DNA from: GCA-002050365 sp964237235 | Lineage (GTDB): Bacteria > Acidobacteriota > Blastocatellia > Pyrinomonadales > Pyrinomonadaceae | Assembly: GCA_964237235.1 (NCBI GenBank) | Contig: CAXSGY010000028.1 | Location: 1-64,000 of the forward strand | Direction of reading: 5' to 3' | DNA length: 64,000 nucleotides | Part shown: piece after piece, positions 43,654-52,429 of the stretch | How the letters are laid out: each line of letters begins with the position of its first letter | How positions within the stretch are numbered: the first letter of the stretch is position 1 | Position numbers and translations under genes: made by a program | Notes under the pieces: generated by a model | Database searches by the model: none | What the model was told of the DNA's origin: nothing | What the model saw: the letters and a program-made list of their open reading frames with translations, nothing else

Positions 43654-45009
43654 TTAGTTTCGCGCCGAATTTTGATTCGGATTCAATATGTTTCCGATTT
43701 TTGCCGCCTGCCGCGCATCGAAAGCCGGATTCAAAGAAATCGCCTCTTGCAGAAATCGCCGCGCCGCCGTTTCGTCGCCAACGGCGCGGGCAATCATTCC
43801 GGCGTGATAAAAAAGTTTCGCGTCTTTTGTTCCGAGCCGCATTGCATCTTTAATCGCCGTCTGCGCCTCCGCTAATTTTCCGGCTTTCAACGCCGTCCAC
43901 GCGAGCGCGTCCGCGCCGTAGATGTCTTTTCTCGTTTCGTATTCTTTGGCGGCGAGATTGTATGCTTCTTCCGGTTTGAGGTCGTGATCGGCGTAGAAAA
44001 GCGCGAGCTGCCGGTTGTAAAGCGCGCCGTTTAATTGATTTAAGCGTCCGATTTGCTCGACTAATTCGTATTGCTTTTTCGCGTCTTCAACGCGTCCCGA
44101 AAGTTCGTATAAATCGCCGAGTGCGGCGATAAACGCCGGATCGGGAAGAATTTTCACGACCTTTTCATATTGTTCGATTGCGCCGTTCAAATCGTCGTTC
44201 GCGGCGAGCGTTTTTCCCATCGAAGCGACGGCGCGGTAATAATCGGGAAAAGTCGTCAGCGCGTCTTTGAAATGCTGTTCGGCGGATTTGTAATCGCCGA
44301 CGGAAAACGCCGTTTCGCCCGATTGCCAGCGCAACCACGCGACGGTTTCGCGCGGCGGAATTGTTTGTTCGAGCGCGAGCGACAAAGCCGTCGCAAAATG
44401 CGTTTCCGCGCCTGCGCCGTCGCCTTTTAACTGCGCTAATCTGGCAAAACGCGCTTCGCTGCCGGAGCTGCTGCCGTTGTCGAGCAGAGTGATTTTTTTG
44501 TAGGCGACTTCGGCTTTTTCATATTCGCCGAGTTCGAGCAGCGCATCGCCCAAAATTCCCTGCGGATAACTTTTCGTCGGTTCTAATTCAATTAAACGAA
44601 GCGCGTGATCGCGGGCGTTCGTAAAGTCGTGAGCGGCGAACTCGGCGAGGGCGAGGGCGGCGAGTCCGCCGGAGTTTCGCACGTCCGGCACTGAATCTAA
44701 GGACGCGCGCGCGGCGCGAAAAGCTAAATTTAACAAATTAACATCGCCTGTTTCGCGCAGTTTTTGCAAATAAAGTCCGGCGAGCTTGCTGTTCGCGCTG
44801 AAATCTTCCGGGTCGTTTTTAATTTTATTTTCAAAAAAGCGTATCTCTTCTTCGCTCGACGATTTATCCGAAGTAATCGGCGCGGCGGGCAGAACGGAAA
44901 TTGACGGATTGTTTTTTGCCGATTGAATTCCGCCGCACGCGCTCGTCAAAAGCGAAGCGCACGCCAGCATTGATGCAAGAATAGTGAATTTATTTTTTAA
45001 TGTCCGCAT
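43654..45009 (-). CDS. TPR lipoprotein, 451 aa
   Basis: A signal peptide with lipobox (ILASMLACASLLTSACGG) precedes at least eight TPRs, for example DYYRAVASMGKTLAANDDLNGAIEQYEKVV. The frame opens far upstream at 45327, but the ATG at 45009 starts the lipoprotein signal just after the neighbouring stop. The last 150 residues (ADALAWTALKAGKLAEAQTAIKDAMRLGTKDAKLFYHAGMI) closely match the lipoprotein at 49312-50610, so the two are paralogues. Probably anchored in the outer or inner membrane, facing the periplasm. Substrate or partner unknown. Confidence 0.8.
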   Translation of the reverse strand: MRTLKNKFTILASMLACASLLTSACGGIQSAKNNPSISVLPAAPITSDKSSSEEEIRFFENKIKNDPEDFSANSKLAGLYLQKLRETGDVNLLNLAFRAARASLDSVPDVRNSGGLAALALAEFAAHDFTNARDHALRLIELEPTKSYPQGILGDALLELGEYEKAEVAYKKITLLDNGSSSGSEARFARLAQLKGDGAGAETHFATALSLALEQTIPPRETVAWLRWQSGETAFSVGDYKSAEQHFKDALTTFPDYYRAVASMGKTLAANDDLNGAIEQYEKVVKILPDPAFIAALGDLYELSGRVEDAKKQYELVEQIGRLNQLNGALYNRQLALFYADHDLKPEEAYNLAAKEYETRKDIYGADALAWTALKAGKLAEAQTAIKDAMRLGTKDAKLFYHAGMIARAVGDETAARRFLQEAISLNPAFDARQAAKIGNILNPNQNSARN

Positions 45010-45025
45010 AACCTGAAATACTGAA

Positions 45026-45691
45026 TTAAAAATTGATGCCGGAATGAACGGCAAATCCGATTGAAGCGAATCGGCTGTGGTCTGGGCGACGTTCCCGACG
45101 CACCGGAAAATCCGCTTCGATAAAATAATTTGTTTTACCTTTAAGTTTGAAACTGCGGTTGACAATCGGCGTAAAACCATAGCTTCCCGTTCCGAATTCA
45201 TAAGCCGCGCGAACTCCGGCGGCGTAATGTTTCTTAAAGCTGTAAACAATTCCCGGATGCACGAGAAATCTGAAATCCTGATTGGAAGGCGTGTTGATAA
45301 TCGGGATAAACTCGAAATCGAAAGCAACGGGGCTATCTGTTCTGACGGTCAGCGCGAACGGAAAGCCGATGATAAAATCGTCGCCGATGGTCGTCGTTTT
45401 ATTATCGCCGCGCGTGACGATTGGAATGACGATTCCGACGTGACCGCCGAAGCGCGGCGGTTTCGGTTCGGCTTGTTTCGCGCTTTTTGCCGCTTCGCCG
45501 TCTTTTTCAGTTTTGTCGTTCGGCGTTTCGTTTTTGTTCGTCAATTCATCGGCGGCAATCGCTTTTTCGGTTTCTTCGGTTTCGCTTGTTTTTTGCGAAA
45601 TCGTCTGTGCCGATAATGTTGCCGTCGTCAAACCGATGACGAAAAAAAGCAGCAAATGACGCACCCGCAGCGGATTTTTAAAAAAGTTCAT
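45026..45691 (-). CDS. Outer-membrane beta-barrel-like protein, 221 aa
   Basis: A signal peptide (LLLFFVIGLTTATLSAQ) and an acidic linker are followed by alternating strands ending in FASIGFAVHSGINF, a typical beta-barrel C terminus with a final aromatic residue. FGGHVGIVIPIV, FDFEFIPIIN, YAAGVRAAYEFGTGSYG are strand-like. No family recognised. AAGGAG precedes the start. It is 16 bases upstream of the TPR lipoprotein gene and probably in one operon. Confidence 0.65.
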   Translation of the reverse strand: MNFFKNPLRVRHLLLFFVIGLTTATLSAQTISQKTSETEETEKAIAADELTNKNETPNDKTEKDGEAAKSAKQAEPKPPRFGGHVGIVIPIVTRGDNKTTTIGDDFIIGFPFALTVRTDSPVAFDFEFIPIINTPSNQDFRFLVHPGIVYSFKKHYAAGVRAAYEFGTGSYGFTPIVNRSFKLKGKTNYFIEADFPVRRERRPDHSRFASIGFAVHSGINF

Positions 45692-45727
45692 ACGACAGCT
45701 CCTTATGTTATAGTCGCTCGATATTTT

Positions 45728-45751
45728 GCGGCTTGTCTTTGAGCAAGCCGC
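45728..45751. terminator. Stem-loop downstream of the DUF417 gene
   Basis: GCGGCTTG and CAAGCCGC form an 8-bp stem. The T-rich stretch is on the plus strand side, so as a terminator of the minus-strand DUF417 gene it is imperfect; it may separate that gene from the barrel gene by another means. Confidence 0.35.
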
Positions 45752-45822
45752 CGCATTGTTTTTATTTTCAGATTTGGAAAATTAGGTCGGAAACTATTCG
45801 TTTCTTATTTTTTGAACGCGCT

Positions 45823-46338
45823 TTAACTCGTTCCGCGCGTCGGCGTTTGAATCATTTTCGAAGCGCGAAGAGCTTCGCCCGCCGTCCAAACCGCCGCGCC
45901 GAGCAGCAGTAAATCCTTCGCCAAAAATTGTCCCGGCATCGGCGACGGAAAAGGAAAACCGTAACCCGGTTGCCAAACGCCGGGTGTCGTCAGCAGAAAA
46001 CTGAGCGTCGTCAGAAACATAATTATTGAGCCAATGCTGCCGATTGCCGAAACTTTCGGCGCGAACGGGCGCGTCGCAATCAAAATTCCGAACGTGATTT
46101 CAATCACGCCGAGAATTGCGGCAAACGAGCGCACGCTGAAAACGCTGTATGCCCAAGACATCAGCGGCGAATTGGCGACCAAACCCTGAATGCCTTCCGC
46201 TTCATAAGCCGTGAACTTTAACGCGCCGACAGACACCAAAATTACGACCAAGCCGTAACGAATAATATTCGCGCCGACGTTTTCCAGCGTGTAACCCAAA
46301 TCGCCCGTCTGCGGCATATTTTCTACTCTAGTTGCCAT
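45823..46338 (-). CDS. DUF417 (YkgB/RclC-like) membrane protein, 171 aa
   Basis: Four predicted membrane helices: IIRYGLVVILVSVGALKFT, FAAILGVIEITFGILIA, IGSIIMFLTTLSFLLTT and FLAKDLLLLGAAVWTAGEAL. KFTAYEAEGIQGLVANSPLMSW and GRFLAKDL-type ends are typical of DUF417. E. coli members (RclC) belong to reactive-chlorine defence; the role here is unknown. AAGGAG lies before the ATG. The DUF4142 gene is 35 bases upstream in the same direction. Confidence 0.85.
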   Translation of the reverse strand: MATRVENMPQTGDLGYTLENVGANIIRYGLVVILVSVGALKFTAYEAEGIQGLVANSPLMSWAYSVFSVRSFAAILGVIEITFGILIATRPFAPKVSAIGSIGSIIMFLTTLSFLLTTPGVWQPGYGFPFPSPMPGQFLAKDLLLLGAAVWTAGEALRASKMIQTPTRGTS

Positions 46339-46373
46339 TTTCCTTTCTCCTTATCGATTGTCGTGTTTAATTT

Positions 46374-46976
46374 TTACTTCACGTTCATTTTTCCGGCGAT
46401 GTCTTCGATCATTTTCAGGTGCATTTTCAAAGTCGGCAAAGTTTTCGTCGCAAAGGCTTTGACATCGGCATCGCCCGCCGTTTTTGAAACGCTCTCGAAC
46501 GCCGTTACGTCTTTGTTGTGCGCTTCGAGCATCGCTTTGACATATTCTTTATCAAAATCCGCGCCGCTTAATTTGGATAATTTATCCATCAATTGTTTGT
46601 GCGCGGGCAATAATTCCGTTGATAAAGTTACCTTCTTTTGCGCCGCCAGTTGTTTTAATTCGTCGCCCGCTTTTGTGTGATCGTCAACCATTTTTTGCGC
46701 GAACGCTTTCACGTCGGCGTTGGTTGATTTTTGCAAAGCCATTTTGCCGAGTTCGACTTCCGCCATCCCGCCCGGCGCGGCATCGTTGATAAACGCCAAG
46801 TCGCCGCCCGTTACCACCGCGTCGCCTTTATCGCTCGGCGGTTTTGCCGGTTCGCTTTTGATAATCGGCTCACTGTTCGCCGTTCCTTTATTGCTTGGCT
46901 CGCTTCCGCAAGACGCGCCGAACGCGGTTAGCGCGACGACGGAAAATAATAAAAATCCGGCTCTCAAATTTTTCAT
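46374..46976 (-). CDS. DUF4142 lipoprotein, 200 aa
   Basis: A lipobox signal (LTAFGASC) and a polar linker precede the DUF4142 four-helix bundle: FINDAAPGGMAEVELGKMALQKSTNADVKAFAQKMVDDHTKAGDELKQLA. DUF4142 proteins are periplasmic or outer-membrane-attached and related to ferritin-like bundles; their function is not established. GAGGAAA precedes the start. Likely operon with the DUF417 gene. Confidence 0.85.
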   Translation of the reverse strand: MKNLRAGFLLFSVVALTAFGASCGSEPSNKGTANSEPIIKSEPAKPPSDKGDAVVTGGDLAFINDAAPGGMAEVELGKMALQKSTNADVKAFAQKMVDDHTKAGDELKQLAAQKKVTLSTELLPAHKQLMDKLSKLSGADFDKEYVKAMLEAHNKDVTAFESVSKTAGDADVKAFATKTLPTLKMHLKMIEDIAGKMNVK

Positions 46977-47124
46977 TACGGCTTTTCCTCAAGATTTTTT
47001 TCGAGATTCAAATAACGAACTTTTGCGGAACGAAAGGAAAGACGACCTGTCTTCTCAATCGAATCATTCTTCCCTTTCATTCCAATGATGTCCGAATTAT
47101 AAATGCGGACAAAATTTTCAAAAG

Positions 47125-48351
47125 TTACTGTCTGGTTTTATCGTCAAGCGAGCTGCCCGGAGGCGACGGCTGATTCGGTTTGGCGACGAACGGAAATTCA
47201 TTGCCGAACGGTTTGTCGTTCGCGTCAACTTTATCGCCGAGCGGCTTGCCGTTGTTAATCGTCGTGAAAACCATATCGACCACGTCGTCCTTCAAACGCC
47301 GTCCGCCCATTTTGGTGAAACCGCCGTCTTTGTTGTCGCCGCCGCCTGAACCTTTGTTCGGCACGGTCACATCAATTCGCAGCATATCGCCGTTATCAAC
47401 CGCGCCTTTAGCGAGAATCGCCATATGCGCGGCATCGGTATTGAACAATTTTAAGGATTTAACGATGTCGTCTTTGAATTTTCCTTTCGCGTCATCTTCA
47501 GTCGAAGCGGCGTTGTATTCGTCCTTGCGCGCCGGGGGAATCAAACCATTATTAACGAGCGGTCCGCCGTCGCGGTCAATCGTGACCCAATCGCCGTCCG
47601 CTTCGATTTGATTATTTTTGCCGATTTTCTGGCGTTCGCGCCGCTGCGTAACGGCGTTGATGCCGATCACGTTGCCTTTGCCTTTGAGCATCGAAACCGG
47701 AACTTCGACCGCCGTAATCAAAACATTGAGACCGGCGTAGGTGTCGCGCCCGCCGCGTTCGGACAGGCGTTTCAAATCGGGGTTGCCCGGATTCATAATC
47801 GCCGAAGCGACCATTCGGTTCGCGCCCGTGTCGTCTAAGAAAAACGGGTCGTCCGCTACGCCCGCGTAAAACGACGCACCCGTTTTATCGTCGTTCGTGA
47901 CGGCGAATTCCGGCGCATCATATTCCTGATTGGCGACGGTCGTCGGCGCGGTAAATTTCTTGCCGCCGGGCAGTTCAATCGTCGCCGTCTGCGCCGTCAC
48001 ACGCCCCAAACCGGGCGAATAATAAACGTCAACATATGCGTCGGGTTTGGCATCGCCGGTATTTTCAATCTCGAAACGATAACGAATATTATGGTCGAAA
48101 ATCGCTTCGCCGAAATGCTCGCCGGAAACGATAAAGCCCTGTGTTGACATCATCAACACGACCTTTGAATTATCGTTCGGATCGAGAAACGACCAGTGAT
48201 CGTCAATATCCGCAGCTCTGTCCTGCGTGATAACCGGCGAATCAATATGATCAGACGCGCTCGTCTGCGTTATCGGCAACGGCAAAATCGCCATTCCCAA
48301 CATCAATCCGAAACCGATTAATGCGAAACCTTTGTTTCTGAAAAATTTCAT
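47125..48351 (-). CDS. DUF4331 secreted protein, 408 aa
   Basis: A signal peptide (ALIGFGLMLGMAILPLPITQTSAS) leads into SDHIDSPVITQDRAADIDDHWSFLDPND, the conserved opening of DUF4331 (SxHxDSP...D.. DxYxF). GGRRLKDDVVDMV near the end is also conserved. The family is exported and often found beside TPR proteins and transporters; function unknown. GGGAGGAG gives a strong ribosome site. The Crp/Fnr regulator is divergent, with a palindrome in the shared upstream region. A second, longer DUF4331 gene lies at 50677. Confidence 0.85.
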   Translation of the reverse strand: MKFFRNKGFALIGFGLMLGMAILPLPITQTSASDHIDSPVITQDRAADIDDHWSFLDPNDNSKVVLMMSTQGFIVSGEHFGEAIFDHNIRYRFEIENTGDAKPDAYVDVYYSPGLGRVTAQTATIELPGGKKFTAPTTVANQEYDAPEFAVTNDDKTGASFYAGVADDPFFLDDTGANRMVASAIMNPGNPDLKRLSERGGRDTYAGLNVLITAVEVPVSMLKGKGNVIGINAVTQRRERQKIGKNNQIEADGDWVTIDRDGGPLVNNGLIPPARKDEYNAASTEDDAKGKFKDDIVKSLKLFNTDAAHMAILAKGAVDNGDMLRIDVTVPNKGSGGGDNKDGGFTKMGGRRLKDDVVDMVFTTINNGKPLGDKVDANDKPFGNEFPFVAKPNQPSPPGSSLDDKTRQ

Positions 48352-48489
48352 AAACTCCTCCCTTAAATTCGATTAAAATTTGTAAAGCTCTGTAACAGAT
48401 ATAATTTCGGAACGACGGAAATTTATTCCATAATTTTCCAAATTAAATATTCTGAAGCCTTTTTATAACACCGGACGACTTTCCGGGCT

Positions 48490-48505
48490 TGTTAGCGCGC
48501 TAACA
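48490..48505. promoter_or_regulatory. Perfect 16-bp palindrome in the divergent DUF4331/Crp region
   Basis: TGTTAGCGCGCTAACA is an exact dyad with TGTTA and TAACA half sites six bases apart, the geometry of Crp/Fnr-family operators. It lies about 75 bases before the Crp/Fnr ATG and 140 bases before the DUF4331 start. Binding by the adjacent regulator is inferred. Confidence 0.6.
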
Positions 48506-48580
48506 TTGATTATTTAATCGGTCGGAGTATGATTGAAAAATTAAAAAGCGGCGCGGTTCGCCGAACGCCGAGAGGAAGTG

Positions 48581-49306
48581 ATGGCAAAAAAGGAATATCC
48601 ATTCGAGTTTCCGCCCAATCAACACCAAGACTGTCAAACGCTGACCGAATTAACGATTGCACATCTGCCGCCCGACGGTTCGCTCGGCAAATTTTCCCGT
48701 TACCGCAAAGGCACGGACGTTTGGCGACCCGACGATGTGCAGGATCGAATTTATTTTCTGCAGCGCGGCGATGTCGCTATCTTCCTCAGCGACCCCGAAG
48801 GGCGCGAAGTCGTTTTGCAGACGGTCGAAACGGGCAAACCGTTCGGCGAATTATGCTTTTGCGGCAAGCATAAATATCGCGGCTCGATTGCCCGCGCCGT
48901 CGCGCCGAGCGAAGCCGTCGCCGTTCATTTGGCGGATTTTATGGATTATATGCAGATGAACCGCGAAGTTTTGGCGGCTCTTGTGTGGACTTACTGCGTG
49001 CGTTTGGCTGACGCGCAAAAGCGTGTCGAGATTCTGGCAAACCGCGGCGCGGAGGAAAGACTGGGAAGATTACTGCTTCATTTGGCAACGTCGCAAATTC
49101 AAAAATACAACGAATCAAAAAGCGATGTCGGCATCGTCGCTCTGCCCATCAGCCATAACGAACTCGCGCAGATGGCGGCAATGAGCCGCCCGCACGTGAG
49201 CGTCACGATGAGTAAACTCAGAACTCGCGGTTTCGTCGATTACGAACGCAATCGCCCTCTCGCGGTGAACGTTCCCGCGCTGAGAAAATACCTGACCGGC
49301 GAATAA
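48581..49306 (+). CDS. Crp/Fnr-family transcriptional regulator, 241 aa
   Basis: A cyclic-nucleotide-binding-type beta roll at residues 35-130 (YFLQRGDVAIFLSDPEGREVVLQTVETGKPFGEL) is followed by a dimer helix and a winged helix (ISHNELAQMAAMSRPHVSVTMSKLRTRGFV). Extra cysteines (LCFCGKHK near residue 90) could sense redox or bind a cluster, but this is not the Fnr Cys pattern. The ATG is preceded by GAGGAAGTG. It probably controls the divergent DUF4331 gene and itself through the 16-bp palindrome. Confidence 0.85.
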   Translation: MAKKEYPFEFPPNQHQDCQTLTELTIAHLPPDGSLGKFSRYRKGTDVWRPDDVQDRIYFLQRGDVAIFLSDPEGREVVLQTVETGKPFGELCFCGKHKYRGSIARAVAPSEAVAVHLADFMDYMQMNREVLAALVWTYCVRLADAQKRVEILANRGAEERLGRLLLHLATSQIQKYNESKSDVGIVALPISHNELAQMAAMSRPHVSVTMSKLRTRGFVDYERNRPLAVNVPALRKYLTGE

Positions 49307-49311
49307 GTTCG

Positions 49312-50610
49312 TTACATCAATTCCGCCAAAGCGTTTTTCGCGTTTTCCGTCTGTAAAATGTCGAACGCCGGATTTGTTTTTAACGATTTTTCAAGAAAAT
49401 CTTTGGCGGCTTGTTTGTCGCCCAAACTTTTTTCGATCATTCCGGCGTGATAGAAAAATCGCGCGTCTTTTGTTTTAAGGCGCATCGCTTCGGTTATCGC
49501 GGCTTTCGCTTCGTCGAAACGTCCTTTTTTATACAGACACCAGGCGTAAATATCGGCGGTGAAAATATCCTTTCGCGCGGCGTGTTCTTTTTCGGCAATC
49601 GCCAACGCTTCGTCGAGCTTTACGTCCTGGTCAGCCCATAACAAAGCGACGGTTCGCTGGTCTATATTGCCGAACTTTTGTTCGATAAACTCGGCTAAAT
49701 CGTATTGCTCTTTGGCTTTTTCGGCGTTGCCGGTTTTTTTGTAAACATTGCCGAGCGCGATGACGGTTAGCGTCAGAGGGATTTTTTCCTGCGCCTGCGT
49801 ATAAAATTTCGTCGCGTTTTCGTAGTCGCCCGCCGCGGCGCGGCTGTTTCCCTTGCCGGTCAGCGCGAAATGATAATTCGGAAAAACCTGCAACGCGATG
49901 TCGTATTGTTTTTCGGCTTCCTCGTAACGACCGATTTTGAAATACTCGTCGCCGAGATGAACCAGACACCAGGCTTGGGCTTCTTTGTCCTTCGGATCGG
50001 CGATTCGGGAGGCGAGACTCATCGCGTCAATCGCGCCGTCTGCGTCGCCGGTCAGTGAACGCACGTATGAAACGCGGGCATACGATTCCATCGTCGGGCG
50101 CAAATCAACCATTTTCTGCACCGCATCGATGGCTTCCGGATAATTTCCGAGTTCGACGTTCGCGTCGGTCAAAATGCCTTGAATAAAAGCGTCTTTCGGA
50201 TGGTCTTGTTCAAGCTGTTTTCCATATTCCAAAGCCTCGTCGAATTTGTGGAACGTCAGTAATAACGAGCCTTTATATCTCTGCGAGTCGTAATTTTGCG
50301 GCTCGACTTCGAGCGCGCGGTTGACGGCGGTGCGCGCTTTTTCGTTTAAGCTGAAATCGCCGGTTTCGCGCGCCCGGTGAATGTAGGCGAGCGCGAGCTT
50401 GTTATAGCCGCCCGCCATATCCGGCATTCGCTCGATTATTTTTTGCGCGGCGGCAATTTCGGGATTTTCGGCGCGATCCGGCGCGAGTTCGGTTTTCGGT
50501 TCTTCTATCTTCGAGGCTTGCTGTTTTACACAGCCGCTCAAAGCAAAGAGCATTAAGAAAAAAAAGACGATGCCCGACAGCGAGAAAAATTTTATATTGA
50601 TTTTTGTCAT
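49312..50610 (-). CDS. TPR lipoprotein, 432 aa
   Basis: The lipoprotein signal ends in LFALSGC, and at least eight TPRs follow (for example AKEQYDLAEFIEQKFGNIDQ and DEAKAAITEAMRLKTKDARFFYHAGMIEKSLGDKQAAKDFLEKSL). It is a paralogue of the lipoprotein at 43654-45009. It converges with the Crp/Fnr gene and lies 67 bases after the second DUF4331 gene, probably in one transcript. Confidence 0.8.
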   Translation of the reverse strand: MTKINIKFFSLSGIVFFFLMLFALSGCVKQQASKIEEPKTELAPDRAENPEIAAAQKIIERMPDMAGGYNKLALAYIHRARETGDFSLNEKARTAVNRALEVEPQNYDSQRYKGSLLLTFHKFDEALEYGKQLEQDHPKDAFIQGILTDANVELGNYPEAIDAVQKMVDLRPTMESYARVSYVRSLTGDADGAIDAMSLASRIADPKDKEAQAWCLVHLGDEYFKIGRYEEAEKQYDIALQVFPNYHFALTGKGNSRAAAGDYENATKFYTQAQEKIPLTLTVIALGNVYKKTGNAEKAKEQYDLAEFIEQKFGNIDQRTVALLWADQDVKLDEALAIAEKEHAARKDIFTADIYAWCLYKKGRFDEAKAAITEAMRLKTKDARFFYHAGMIEKSLGDKQAAKDFLEKSLKTNPAFDILQTENAKNALAELM

Positions 50611-50676
50611 AACTTGAAAATTAAAATCGAAGCGAAAACCGTGTGTCTTCGCCCCGATTCGTATTTTAGACGATTT

Positions 50677-52278
50677 TTATTTTTTAGGTTTGGCAAGATA
50701 GCTCAAACCGGGAAAACCGTTGACAAATGATTGGGCATCTCCGTCATCTTCGGTTCCGCGCGGCGATGTCTGGGTCGCCGGGAAATTAGCCGGGCGCGGC
50801 ATATTGCCCGCATTCGGCGTTTGCAGATACGGAAAACGCGTCAGATAGCCCTCAAAATTTCCGCTCACACCGTCGCTGAAAGCGTTGTTCGGCGCGATGT
50901 TAAAGGCGGGCGTGAACGGCGTTCCGCCCAGAAGAGCGCGAACTTCGATGTCCACCACGTCGTCGCCGACGCGTCGCCCGTTCGGAAATCCGCCGATGTC
51001 GTTGCCGAGCAAACCGAGACGGCTGTAGCCGGTTCCGCCGATGCCGACCGGCGCGATTGCCGTATTCAGACGCAGATATTCGTGCGGCTGACCGTCCGAC
51101 AAAAACGTCGTGTAGGTCGGCGCACCCGGAACCGCGCCCGCTGGAATGCCGGTGGCGAAAATCGCTACCAAATCGTTGCGCGGCGCGGGCGGAATGCTGA
51201 GCGTGTAAATCGAACCGTCGAAAGTTCCGATTGCTCCTAAAGCGTAGCGAATGATTTTCGGAAATTCCGGATCGAGAATCGCGGGCGCGGCAACCGCGTC
51301 GTTAACCGGCGAGAGCGCGTTGAAAGCGTCCTTTAAGTTAAGCGGAATCACGACTTCGTTGACCAGAGGACTTCCGAGGCGCGAAACCTGCACCCAATCG
51401 CCCTGCTGCGAACGCGTTCCGTCTGGGTTGGCGATCCGCATCGAGCGGCGGCTGGCGGTTGAAAAAACGCCGATCACCGCGTTCGGGTCGGTCGGTCCGG
51501 TCGGCACGGCGCGGTTGCGTGTCAAATCCTGAATCGGAACTTCGATGCCGATGGTGTTGACGTTAAAAGTTCTTAAAGTATCAACGCCGCCGGTCGGCGC
51601 GATTGAGCGATAACCGATGGCATCGAACACACCGAGATCAAGGAAAAAACCTTCGTCGCGCTGTCCGCAGAAAACCTTTCCGCCGTTGGCAATCGGGTAA
51701 ACTGCCGGCGCGCCTAAGTTAGTTTCATAATTCGGCGTAAAACGCGGTCCGACGTTCGAGGGCGGCGTGCGCAGTCCGCTGGCGATTAACCGTCCGCGTC
51801 GTCCGCTCTGCTGATCGATGCGGCGCACCGTATAAGTTTGCGGCATATTGTAATCGAGATCGGTCAGGCTCGTGATCGGTCCGTCGATGTTAACGGTCGT
51901 GTGTCCCAAAACGGTTCTTCCGTTGTTGATTTGCGTCGTAAATTGAAATTGATAAGTGATGTCTTCCAAGCCGTCGCCGGTGTTGTCAATTTTAATTTCA
52001 TACAACACCGTGTCGTCGAACCGGTAGAACTGCGGTCCGCCCGACGGGTCCTGAATCGGGATAAAATTGGCGAGAATCGTGACAAATCCAGAGCGTCCGG
52101 TTTCGCTGCTGCGAAACGCGTAAACGTCCGTGTTGTCGGCATACCGATCCATACTGGTTAAAGGTGCTTCGGCGTGGCTCGAAGCGAACGCATTCAATCC
52201 CGAAAGGCTCAGACACACTGCCAGAACAAAGAAAATGCGCGCCATTTTCAAACTTTTCTCATAAAAAATTGTTTTCAT
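50677..52278 (-). CDS. DUF4331 secreted protein, 533 aa
   Basis: A signal peptide (MARIFFVLAVCLSLSGLNAFA) leads into SSHAEAPLTSMDRYADNTDVYAF, the DUF4331 opening. FPNGRRVGDDVVDIEVRALLGG near the C terminus is its second conserved block. Longer than the paralogue at 47125 by about 125 residues. AAGGAG supports the start at 52278. A heptamer-repeat hairpin lies between it and the upstream DUF4394 gene. Function unknown. Confidence 0.85.
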   Translation of the reverse strand: MKTIFYEKSLKMARIFFVLAVCLSLSGLNAFASSHAEAPLTSMDRYADNTDVYAFRSSETGRSGFVTILANFIPIQDPSGGPQFYRFDDTVLYEIKIDNTGDGLEDITYQFQFTTQINNGRTVLGHTTVNIDGPITSLTDLDYNMPQTYTVRRIDQQSGRRGRLIASGLRTPPSNVGPRFTPNYETNLGAPAVYPIANGGKVFCGQRDEGFFLDLGVFDAIGYRSIAPTGGVDTLRTFNVNTIGIEVPIQDLTRNRAVPTGPTDPNAVIGVFSTASRRSMRIANPDGTRSQQGDWVQVSRLGSPLVNEVVIPLNLKDAFNALSPVNDAVAAPAILDPEFPKIIRYALGAIGTFDGSIYTLSIPPAPRNDLVAIFATGIPAGAVPGAPTYTTFLSDGQPHEYLRLNTAIAPVGIGGTGYSRLGLLGNDIGGFPNGRRVGDDVVDIEVRALLGGTPFTPAFNIAPNNAFSDGVSGNFEGYLTRFPYLQTPNAGNMPRPANFPATQTSPRGTEDDGDAQSFVNGFPGLSYLAKPKK

Positions 52279-52299
52279 TTTTCTAATCTCCTTCTTTCA

Positions 52300-52419
52300 T
52301 TTTCGATTTACGATTTGCGATTTCTTTGTCGTCGGCGTTTTCATTCCTTTTATAAATCTTGTAATTACAAGATTCGGAAAATCAACGGCTCGACAAAAAT
52401 CGCAAATCGCAAATCGAAA
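52300..52419. repeat. Heptamer-repeat hairpin (CGATTTG / CAAATCG)
   Basis: CGATTTA-CGATTTG-CGATTTC on the left faces AAATCGC-AAATCGC-AAATCGA on the right; the arms are about 23 bases. The loop holds a further palindrome, AATCTTG-TAATTA-CAAGATT. It fills the gap between the DUF4394 stop and the DUF4331 start. Confidence 0.8.
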
Positions 52420-52429
52420 ATTTTCTTTC

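Noticed and set aside
43654..45327. Long N-terminal extension of the TPR lipoprotein
   Set aside because: The extra 106 codons overlap the outer-membrane-barrel gene; the Met at 45009 starts a lipoprotein signal.
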